Shown: positions 53,436-61,001 of the stretch, piece by piece
How the letters are laid out: each line of letters begins with the position of its first letter
How positions within the stretch are numbered: the stretch's first letter is position 1
Source of the DNA: Comamonas testosteroni
GTDB taxonomy: Bacteria > Pseudomonadota > Gammaproteobacteria > Burkholderiales > Burkholderiaceae_C
Assembly (NCBI RefSeq): GCF_014076415.1
Contig: NZ_CP043568.1
Location: forward strand, 2,480,001 to 2,544,000
Length of the DNA: 64,000 bases
Direction: 5' to 3'
Position numbers and translations under genes: made by a program
Notes under the pieces: model-generated
Databases searched by the model: none
Told to the model about the DNA's origin: nothing
The model's input: the letters and a program-made list of their open reading frames with translations, nothing else

Positions 53436-54028
53436 ATCTACAAAAACGTTTGCGGAAAATGCTCTTTTATGTCTTTTTTCGCAAATATTTTTGCTAGAGA
53501 ATTGGCTGTTGAGTGGCTAGATCTTCGGTTGCAGGCGATCTGATCGGATTGGCGTAGGCAAGACACCCTGTCATCACGTGGCAGGCTTCAATGATGGCCC
53601 GGGCCTGGGAAGTCGTTTGCTGGTTTTTCCGCCTTGTTTGCGTCCAACGGCGGCTGCGAACCTTATTGCCGCTGTTACTGAGAGGACGCAGGCGTCAAGC
53701 ATCCATGTGCCAGTTGGTGGGTGACAACACCAACACGACCTAGAGTGCGGGTGCTGGTCTTTATTAAACATCACTCTGGTCACCGGCAGCAATCGAACAG
53801 CTACAGTCAATCGAGCTGTCACTGGCAATATCCTCTGTGCAGCGGTTGCAGTCTGTCATGCCTGCATCGCGACTGACCAGTCACTGCTGCATAGTGGCCA
53901 CACGCAGAGCTCGATAGTCCTTGAAGCTTCGCAATCTAGGAAAACTGGGAGCTTCATGATGAGTTTGAAGTGTGCAGTAGCCTGATTCTGGTGTACGGTT
54001 TAGGCATCTGATTGCCACCATGGCGTTA
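53436..54028. other. 593-base gap without recognisable gene
   Basis: No coding frame with family-like sequence and no strong terminator. An open frame at 53574-53828 on the minus strand has no family features. Confidence 0.4.
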
Positions 54029-54721
54029 CTAACCAAATTGCACTTTCTTGGTCACCACAAGCTGCTCAGGTTCCTCTCCGCAAGGGAAAACGATCAAGTA
54101 GACAACTGACACCGGAACACCATCTGTGGCACCTTTGGTGAGAAGTTGTGTTTGACGGGTAGCACTAGTGAGCACGAAACCCAGGTCAGCCAGTTCCGCG
54201 ATCATCTGTTCGAGCTCCTCATAGACTCCCAGCTTGTCCATTGCCGAATACAGCTCGTCGCAATCGGCATACTCTCGGCAGAAGTCCGTGAGACGTGCAA
54301 ATGCCTGTGCCGCTTCAGGTGGCAAGTCCACTGACGCATGAAACATGTTGGCGGAAGCCTGCTCCATCAGATATCCCAATTGCCTTCCGGTCTTGATGCG
54401 CTCAGCATTGAGAGTCAAGTGCTCCTTATCGAAGCGCGTCTTTTGCTCAGCAAGCTGTTCTGGCGTAGGAATTAAGTGTGGCTTGTTCAGTGCGTCGATG
54501 TCCTCGAAGCCAAGGGCACTGGCAAGTGCGCGACGGGTATCCAGTGACGACGGCAGTCCTTCCTCAACTCGCTGCACAGTCCGGGTGCTTAGTTTGGAGA
54601 TTTCTGCCAGCAGTTCCTGAGACCATCCTTTGGCGTCTCGAAGAGTCCGAACCAAGAGCGCCAATTCTTCAGGCGTGAGGGTCCGCGGTTGAACAGGGGT
54701 TTTGGCAGTATTGGTTTGCAT
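54029..54721 (-). CDS. Helix-turn-helix (XRE-type) transcriptional regulator
   Basis: 230 residues. N-terminal HTH (about 15-75): LTPEELALLVRTLRDAKGWS, LLAEISKLSTRTVQRVEEGL, DTRRALASALGFEDIDAL. The C-terminal ~150 residues (with FDKEHLTLNAERIKTGRQLG and TDFCREYADCDELYSAMDKL) are helical with no family that I recognise. It may regulate the adjacent HEPN/nuclease module encoded on the same strand; the gap between them is 294 bases. Confidence 0.75.
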   Translation of the reverse strand: MQTNTAKTPVQPRTLTPEELALLVRTLRDAKGWSQELLAEISKLSTRTVQRVEEGLPSSLDTRRALASALGFEDIDALNKPHLIPTPEQLAEQKTRFDKEHLTLNAERIKTGRQLGYLMEQASANMFHASVDLPPEAAQAFARLTDFCREYADCDELYSAMDKLGVYEELEQMIAELADLGFVLTSATRQTQLLTKGATDGVPVSVVYLIVFPCGEEPEQLVVTKKVQFG

Positions 54722-55015
54722 ATCGAGTACCGTCTTTTGAAGATGGCGTCAGTTTCTCGTTCGCGAGGACGCGGGACCACGACAGGGACACGACAGCTAG
54801 CCGACAGGCCCATTTGCCACTATTGAAGAAGCAGGAGCGCTGTTAAATTGAGAGCGGATCCTGGTCAACCCACTTCCTTATACCTATCGCATCAACTGCG
54901 TCCTCTGCGTGTGGGGATAGCCATCCGGAGAACTGTTTCCTAGCTGTCCATTCGAACAAGTGACAGCGGTGAAAGCAACTGCTGTCTCACCATAAAGAAA
55001 AAGACAAGAACGGCC

Positions 55016-56680
55016 TTAGGATTCGTCGTCGCGTCCACGAATCCAATCGTGGTCGGGAACGACGAGTGATCCAACAAAGCCGGCTGTTCGCTGTGCCAAA
55101 CTTTGTTCGTGTTGCGAAATCGAAAGCGCAAGCATTTGGATGGCGGATCTGGCAACACGCAAAGCGCGCAAGGCCTCTTGGGTGAATGGCTCCCGTCGAT
55201 GATGTTCAACTTCAGGAGCCTGTCTGCTTTGCGCTGGATTGCCAAGGTCATGCAGCACCACGAATCGGTGTGTGCCCGCGTTGCGGAGGTCTTTCTGAGA
55301 GCGCAAGATTCCCGCGCTGCTGTCATAGTCCTCAGCAAGCTCAACAAGACCATATAGGGCACTAGCGCCTCCAAGAATCGCCTGCTCCACCTTTTGGTTG
55401 AGTGGGCGCTTGCCAGTCGCCTTGTCAGGGCCTCCTCGCCACAGCTTGCCAAAGTACACCTTATCTGGCGGTAGTCCAAACTCGAAGTAATGATTCGCCA
55501 CTACTGCGATCTTGTCGAGCAGGTCAAGAGCCGTCCTGTGTGCCAAGATGAGTGCAGACACATCTGGACCATAGTCAGCGTAGTCAAGAGTGTCCCCAAA
55601 CCGGCCTGTTGCAGGCCACACGCTTTCATCTTTAGACCTCCATAACAAGTCGCGAGCTAGGATGAAATCGCTCTTCAGCATGTTGAACATTGCGAACACC
55701 GGTGGGGGCATCCCTGCTGCACCGGACTCTCGCTCCAGAATACCAGGGAGCATGAGCCAGTCCAGCTTGCCCATGCTGGGGTCGATGAGCTCCACGACTG
55801 GCGCAAGCGTCAGACGCTCACGTTCGACCCAGTTGAGGAAGTGATCTTTATGTGACGATCGCTGCGGCGGATCTCCCAACTCGCTTGCGAACGCTGCGAT
55901 CTGCTCTGCGGCCTGTACGCCGGCATATTGGATGACACGTTCCCTATGCTGAACCGCAATCTTGGCTAGCATGATCGCCTCGATGCGCGTCAGTTCTGAG
56001 CAGCCGCCGCGCTCATAAAGCCAAAGCAGATTGCGGGCTGCGGAACTTGCTGCTACTCCATTCTCTGGATCAATTTCTAGCGCGGCAAGCCATCCATCTT
56101 GCGCTTCGCCAAGCCGATAGCTGCTGCTGAACTGGTTGGCAAGGTTCGTCCAAGATTGTGTTCGCAGCGTTGAATCGGCCTCCATATCCTGCGCGACCTT
56201 CCAGAAGCATCGTCTTGCTTCTGCGCGACGCTCTCTGGTTGACTCCTGATGGCTCAACCAATTTTCATTGGTAGGTGGGAAGCCTATCGCGGCAACCAGC
56301 GCATTGGCCAAGTTATAGGTTACGTCTGCAATTGGAAATGAGCTATGAAGTTCACGAAGCAGCGCAAGGCCTTCTTCAATCGCATCCTGCTGCTGAGTCA
56401 ACGCACCGCCATCGACTAGGATCGCCGCACGCAGCCCCATCAGGTTGAATCGTTCATCTGTATTGAGATTGATCTCTCGGGCCTGGTTCACCGCCTCGAA
56501 AGGATTGCTGTTCAGCAAGGCATTCAGATGAGCGGCACGAGCATAGAACAGGTCTAGTGCTGATGACATAAAGATCTCCAGGGCGCGCTTTACGGCAGGG
56601 CGTGGTTTCTTGTGAGGTAATTGAATTTCGCACTCAAGGCTCTCGATGTCGAAGAATTCCACTTCGGCATTCGCGCTCAA
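55016..56680 (-). CDS. LA2681-like HEPN domain protein
   Basis: 554 residues if started at TTG 56680, or 517 from ATG 56569 which has an ideal GGAG six to seven bases upstream. The N-terminal part is helical, TPR-like (LRAAILVDGGALTQQQDAIE, TNLANQFSSSYRLGEAQDGW). The C-terminal region carries the HEPN motif R466-N-A-G-T-H471 in KDLRNAGTHRFVVLHD, the active-site R-x4-H of HEPN RNases, as in the LA2681 family. HEPN domains usually cleave RNA in toxin or abortive-infection systems. It lies 52 bases after a CoiA-like nuclease gene, on the same strand, so the two form a unit. Confidence 0.8.
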   Translation of the reverse strand: MSANAEVEFFDIESLECEIQLPHKKPRPAVKRALEIFMSSALDLFYARAAHLNALLNSNPFEAVNQAREINLNTDERFNLMGLRAAILVDGGALTQQQDAIEEGLALLRELHSSFPIADVTYNLANALVAAIGFPPTNENWLSHQESTRERRAEARRCFWKVAQDMEADSTLRTQSWTNLANQFSSSYRLGEAQDGWLAALEIDPENGVAASSAARNLLWLYERGGCSELTRIEAIMLAKIAVQHRERVIQYAGVQAAEQIAAFASELGDPPQRSSHKDHFLNWVERERLTLAPVVELIDPSMGKLDWLMLPGILERESGAAGMPPPVFAMFNMLKSDFILARDLLWRSKDESVWPATGRFGDTLDYADYGPDVSALILAHRTALDLLDKIAVVANHYFEFGLPPDKVYFGKLWRGGPDKATGKRPLNQKVEQAILGGASALYGLVELAEDYDSSAGILRSQKDLRNAGTHRFVVLHDLGNPAQSRQAPEVEHHRREPFTQEALRALRVARSAIQMLALSISQHEQSLAQRTAGFVGSLVVPDHDWIRGRDDES

Positions 56681-56732
56681 TACATCATGGATCGTCTTGA
56701 AGGCCCGGTCTGATTCACAGACGACTATTGGA

Positions 56733-58715
56733 TTACTTACTTAAGCCATAGCCGTTGGTAAGACGCGGTGCCATTGGGGGAAAAAGCACACCAAGCACGG
56801 CGTCATAGAGTGCTGGACGCAGATGAGTCTTGTCACTAGCATTTACCTTGTCGATGATGCCTTGCCGCCAGTTAGCGTACCGCTGTTTTTGTTCTTCAGT
56901 GAACTTGGCTTCTAGTTCGTAGGCCTTGACAGCTATGGGATACAGCGTGTGCCATTGTTGATCGTCAATCCCGCATTGCATAATGGCATTGAGGACTTGG
57001 TATCCGGTATTGAACGCATAGCCGATCCCGCGGTTGTGCTTTATCGACAAAAGCCTTGGAATGATGCGCGCTTCATCCACCATTTCCGAGTCGGAACCAC
57101 CTGGGTAGCCATGCATGGCAAGAGCCTCTGAAGCTTCCTTGAGTTGCTGCCATGGCATGCTGTCTTTGCCCAGCAGCACAGGCTTTGGCTTATCTCCTTT
57201 ATGTGCCCGTCTGGCCTTCTCGATGCGAGTATTGGTCTCATAAAACTCTTTCGCAGCTGCCAGATAGATGGTCGCCCACTCCGAGGCTGTAGCAGCGAGA
57301 AACCGAGGACGCCGCAGCTCCGTCAGACGCTCCTGAAAGTGGAGCGCAGCTGGATGTTCGCTCAGCTCCGAGTCGATGACCCGGCGACGGAATCGCCAGA
57401 TAGGGTGGTGAACCCAGCGTTTACCGATGGTTTCGTTCACAACTAGGTTACGTAGACCTTCTCGGGTCACTTGGCCGCCCAGAGAGCTTATGTCAATTTC
57501 TAGCGTGGGCAGATCAAGTTCTTGAATGCGACGTAGCTTTACCTGGTCAATGCCGTGGGTCACCGTGATTTCGATCAGCAAGGTCTGGGGCCAGCGATAG
57601 CTGCTGTACGTGTCTTCAATCAACTCCTGGAAGTCGCCATCCAGATAGATTTCGGTCCCCCCGTAGATATAGGATTGAGGCGCACTGAGGGTACAAATGA
57701 CGTCTGGGACAATGCTGCCCTGCCGTTGCTCTAACTGTGACGTTGCCAACGATAGCGTTTGGGATGCACTCATCCAAAGAATGCGCAGTGTGCAATCCTC
57801 CCAAACATCGCTGAATTCGTCAGCGGTAGAGCGGACCACTTCAACCTCAAGTCCTGGCGTCGCAATCTGTGATGTTTGTCCCAGAATTGACTTGACCTCG
57901 CTATGCAGCAGCGTCTCCCTGCGCCACTTCTGAGCAATGGAGGGGTCAACGTTGGAGGGAAGGTCCCGGCGGAACAGTTCTTCTTCAGCATCCTCCCAGG
58001 CATCCATTGCATCCTGTGCGGCTTGGCGGGCATGTGCAACCGCAGTTGTCTGTAATGCCTGGTCATTCCAATGTGCACACCAGCGGATATCGGGAAGCAA
58101 GCGCAGCCGCGCGCGGATCTCCTCAGGAGACATCATCGCAATCGAGAGATCGGAAAGGGACAGCGTGACGATGGCTCTTCCGTGACCATCGCTGCCGGCA
58201 TCGCGATGTCCGGTCAGATCAACCAAAAGCTCACGCCCATCATCCAACGTCAACAGCGCCGTGGCGTGGTCATGAAATACAGCGCCGCTGATCGAGAGGC
58301 GCTGCTCGGGAGCTTCTGCCCACCCTTCATAGCCTTCGCCGCTGAAGCCGGTTGCGTTGGCTGACATCCGGCGCCTGGGCAGATCAATGAAGCCTCGCTC
58401 TTGTAAGTGACGAATCGCTGCAAGGCGAGCGGCAATGAGGGTGCAGTCATCCTTGAGGGCCCCCTTGGGGTGGCGGAAATGTGCCGTGGGTTTTTTGCTC
58501 AGAGGTTGGCCTGCTAACACTGGCGTTAGTGATAGATCGCAGGCAGGACATTTGCATCTAGCGTTTCCGTCGATGACTTCGGCATCGTGGATGTAACGTG
58601 GCTCGCCAGTGCGCGAATCATGTGCCCATTTCAGGGGTACGGAGTCAGTGTTGAGAGAGGCGCGCACTGACGCTGCGTGGGAGTTCACCTGCCAGATACT
58701 CGAATCTTGCGTCAT
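56733..58715 (-). CDS. CoiA-like zinc-finger/PD-(D/E)XK nuclease family protein
   Basis: 660 residues. The N-terminal zinc-finger-like module has Cys54/56/59 (CKCPAC), His79/82 (AHFRH) and Cys91, matching the CoiA N-domain; a second part includes LHSEVKSILG (E273), VPDVI (D338) and LIEITVTHGIDQVKLRRIQ (E382-x-T384), i.e. a PD-(D/E)XK nuclease core with the terminal [DE]xK replaced by ExT. CoiA itself helps competence; relatives in large defence-like loci have unknown roles. The C-terminal ~230 residues are helical and unassigned. It is followed by a HEPN gene and could form a two-component effector. Confidence 0.78.
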   Translation of the reverse strand: MTQDSSIWQVNSHAASVRASLNTDSVPLKWAHDSRTGEPRYIHDAEVIDGNARCKCPACDLSLTPVLAGQPLSKKPTAHFRHPKGALKDDCTLIAARLAAIRHLQERGFIDLPRRRMSANATGFSGEGYEGWAEAPEQRLSISGAVFHDHATALLTLDDGRELLVDLTGHRDAGSDGHGRAIVTLSLSDLSIAMMSPEEIRARLRLLPDIRWCAHWNDQALQTTAVAHARQAAQDAMDAWEDAEEELFRRDLPSNVDPSIAQKWRRETLLHSEVKSILGQTSQIATPGLEVEVVRSTADEFSDVWEDCTLRILWMSASQTLSLATSQLEQRQGSIVPDVICTLSAPQSYIYGGTEIYLDGDFQELIEDTYSSYRWPQTLLIEITVTHGIDQVKLRRIQELDLPTLEIDISSLGGQVTREGLRNLVVNETIGKRWVHHPIWRFRRRVIDSELSEHPAALHFQERLTELRRPRFLAATASEWATIYLAAAKEFYETNTRIEKARRAHKGDKPKPVLLGKDSMPWQQLKEASEALAMHGYPGGSDSEMVDEARIIPRLLSIKHNRGIGYAFNTGYQVLNAIMQCGIDDQQWHTLYPIAVKAYELEAKFTEEQKQRYANWRQGIIDKVNASDKTHLRPALYDAVLGVLFPPMAPRLTNGYGLSK

Positions 58716-59103
58716 TGGGATCTCCTAGTTGTGGGAAATTGATCCTTGCCTCACTTGTTGATGCTGGCCGTACGGCTCGCGGCGAATGCGCAGAAGGAAG
58801 CTCGGGATGTGTGTTCGCCACCGATGCTACAGATATTGACTGCTCTGCATTTAATCCTGATTGTCCCCCCGCCACCCGGGATTTGCCGCTCGCACTGACG
58901 GATTAAACCAATCGCGTCGCAATGTCTAATATCGACACCAGCAGTCATTGACCAAGCCAAGTTTGATGAGACTTTCAGCCTTGATCAGGCTCTCACGGCG
59001 ACGCGCCGGACGACTGCTTCAGCCGGTATATGACCGTTGCAGAACGACCCATTGCAGACTTTTGATTCGCAGCGAGAAGCGCCTTTCTATACTTGGTGCT
59101 TTT
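58716..59103. other. 388-base gap before cbtA
   Basis: Contains the promoter side of the CoiA-like gene and the end of cbtA. Degenerate sequence around 59030-59090 (CAGAACGACCCATTGCAGAC) resembles a common dispersed non-coding type, but no gene is visible. Confidence 0.4.
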
Positions 59104-59898
59104 TCACTTTGAATGAAACGCGTCATTCGCTCGTGAAGGATTTAGCTCCAATTTTTTCTCTGCGAGCCACCCGAACGTCAGCCCCAAACTCGCCCAGATC
59201 AATGCTTGCAAGCCCAGTGCTGCAACTCTGAAATCCCACAGCAAGGAGGCGGGGAAATCAACGGGAACCTCATTGATGGTTGGCAGTATCTGAAGACAGG
59301 TCGTAGTCAACACCAAGAAGAGGCAAGCGCGCAAAATCACAGCCTCCCATGAACCAAACCGTTGCGGCAATTTGCGCCCCGCATAAAGCGCTATGACCAA
59401 CGCAGCCACACAAATGGCAATGGAGCCGAAAAACAATGCTGTGCGCAATTCGATCGTTCCACCTTGCCCAACCGAAGGTGGATTGGGTGGATATTTGATA
59501 TAGGGGATCAACGCAATGCAGGTGAAGCCCAGCACGGCGAGGCTGGCAGATAGTGCCCTAGCGGAAAGTCGGCTCCAGCGGCCGTAAGCCATGGAGAAAA
59601 CGATTGCAAATATCCCGCCTAGAGCCGATGTGAAAACGACGATGGCAACAAACAGACCAATGCCTGATTGCGTGTCTCTGCTCACCAGTTCTTCAGGCAA
59701 ATAAGGGCGATGACTGTGCTCTTGCGTCTGTGCAGGACTATGGTGCGAAGAGGCATGGTCTTCATGACTAGCACCGGATGCCTCCAGCGCAATTGCTTGT
59801 TCAATCGATGACTCACCTACCAATTTTGCAAACGAGAAAGCCAACAGGCCCGCGACCAAGCCCGCGATCATGCCGCGCAGCAGTAGTTGTCTAATCAT
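59104..59898 (-). CDS. cbtA: CbtA-family cobalt transporter subunit
   Basis: 264 residues, six to seven membrane helices. The N-terminus RGMIAGLVAGLLAFSFAKLV matches CbtA; a His-rich loop follows (ASHEDHASSHHSPAQTQEHS, about 44-63), which would bind cobalt or another metal, and YIKYPPNPPSVGQGGTIELR is a conserved CbtA segment. CbtA/CbtB pairs are predicted cobalt importers because their genes are regulated by cobalamin riboswitches; here one is upstream of cbtB. It lies 15 bases after cbtB. Confidence 0.9.
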   Translation of the reverse strand: MIRQLLLRGMIAGLVAGLLAFSFAKLVGESSIEQAIALEASGASHEDHASSHHSPAQTQEHSHRPYLPEELVSRDTQSGIGLFVAIVVFTSALGGIFAIVFSMAYGRWSRLSARALSASLAVLGFTCIALIPYIKYPPNPPSVGQGGTIELRTALFFGSIAICVAALVIALYAGRKLPQRFGSWEAVILRACLFLVLTTTCLQILPTINEVPVDFPASLLWDFRVAALGLQALIWASLGLTFGWLAEKKLELNPSRANDAFHSK

Positions 59899-59913
59899 AG
59901 GAGCCCTCGGCTG

Positions 59914-60129
59914 TCAGTGGCAGGGGAAGCCTAGCAAGTGGCGGCCATCGTGCACAAATTCGTGCACGTACATACTGTTGAAGACGGCCAGCGCACCTTC
60001 TTCAATGCCGACAAAGTAAATGGCCAGCATGAAAAAAAGGCCCGCAAAAATGATCCAGGGCAACTGGTCACGGATAGGAAAAGAAATCGGTTGGACAACC
60101 GATGGCAGGGCAGAAACAGATGGCTGCAT
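59914..60129 (-). CDS. cbtB: CbtB-type small cobalt transporter subunit
   Basis: 71 residues: a single membrane helix (about 25-50, LPWIIFAGLFFMLAIYFVGI) followed by the C-terminal histidine motif FVHDGRHLLGFPCH. CbtB proteins have one helix and such a His-rich metal-binding end. ATG 60129 is preferred over longer frames without a signal. The cobalamin riboswitch lies about 60 bases upstream. Confidence 0.9.
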   Translation of the reverse strand: MQPSVSALPSVVQPISFPIRDQLPWIIFAGLFFMLAIYFVGIEEGALAVFNSMYVHEFVHDGRHLLGFPCH

Positions 60130-60185
60130 AAGAACTCCAGGAATACGCGTCCTAGGTAAGTCAGCGCAGGCTTGCAGCATTGCAC

Positions 60186-60305
60186 TGACCCAGTGGGGTA
60201 GTTTCTCTTGGCAAAGGTCTGACTCGATGAAAGCAAAGCCCAAGAGCTTTCATTCACGTTACAGTGGCGCGACCGTGCTGGGTTTACACCAGCTTCTTTG
60301 ACAAG
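60186..60305 (-). promoter_or_regulatory. Cobalamin riboswitch of cbtBA (short type)
   Basis: On the minus strand: AAGCTGGTGTAAACCCAGCA, then CGGTCGCGCCACTGTAACG, and after a variable arm GAGTCAGACC. The GGTG..AA..CC, CGCGCCACTGT and GTCAGACC pattern belongs to the compact cobalamin riboswitch seen before cbtB. It should shut off cbtBA when cobalamin is plentiful. Confidence 0.88.
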
Positions 60306-60379
60306 AAAGTTCGCAAGATTCTACCGCCGCCTCATCCAAAGTATCGAAGATTCGCTGAGTTCAGTAGGAGCGCAAAAGC

Positions 60380-60952
60380 ATGAGAACGATGCTCACACTG
60401 TTATGTGCACAGGTGCCTCCTGCATTGCGTGCAGGACACTTTCCTGATGACGATGGGCTCGATACGACTCAGCTTGCTGATGCTTCACTGAACTTATCTG
60501 GCCCGGAGCGGCATTCCGCGCGTGTCATTTGCAGTTCGTCTCGGGCCGCACAGCAAACAGCTCAAGCAATGGGCATCAATGACTATCAACTGGAGCCTGC
60601 CTTGAAGGAGGTGGACTATGGCCTCTGGTCTGGCGTCAGCCTCAAAGATATCGAACCTCAGTTGCTGGGGACTTGGCTGCGGGATCCATCCATGAGTCCT
60701 CCGAATGGGGAGTCGCTGGATATGGTGTGCCGCAGAACAAGAAGCTGGTTTGAAGCATCTCAACACCAGCAGGGCATGTCGTTGGTGTTCACACATGCCA
60801 ATGTCATTAAGGCCCTGGTGTTGAGTGTGCTGGGTGCACCGATGACTGCAATGTTCCACCTGGATATCGCACCACTGAGTCTGACCAGACTCACCTGCCA
60901 TCAAGGAAGATGGCAGGTTCAGTGCCTAGGCGTTCCTCTGAAGCATCAATAG
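60380..60952 (+). CDS. Degenerate histidine-phosphatase family protein
   Basis: 190 residues with a phosphoglycerate-mutase-like fold: SSSRAAQQTAQAMGI, LEPALKEVDYGLWSGVSLKD, PNGESLDMVCRRTRSWFE, and the second catalytic His region in SLVFTHANVIKALVL. The first catalytic RHG motif is missing: the N-terminus reads LLCAQVPPALRAG where RHGET should be. It is therefore probably inactive as a phosphatase or has altered chemistry. CobC-like phosphatases belong to cobalamin pathways, and its position between two cobalamin-controlled genes suggests a related role. Confidence 0.75.
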   Translation: MRTMLTLLCAQVPPALRAGHFPDDDGLDTTQLADASLNLSGPERHSARVICSSSRAAQQTAQAMGINDYQLEPALKEVDYGLWSGVSLKDIEPQLLGTWLRDPSMSPPNGESLDMVCRRTRSWFEASQHQQGMSLVFTHANVIKALVLSVLGAPMTAMFHLDIAPLSLTRLTCHQGRWQVQCLGVPLKHQ

Positions 60953-61001
60953 TCGCAGGCCTGAGCAGATTTTGGATGAGCAGGCCCACTGCTCTTGCTT
61001 A

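Noticed and set aside
53574..53828. 84-codon minus-strand frame in the gap
   Set aside because: No ribosome site, no family features; Arg/Pro-rich composition looks like chance.
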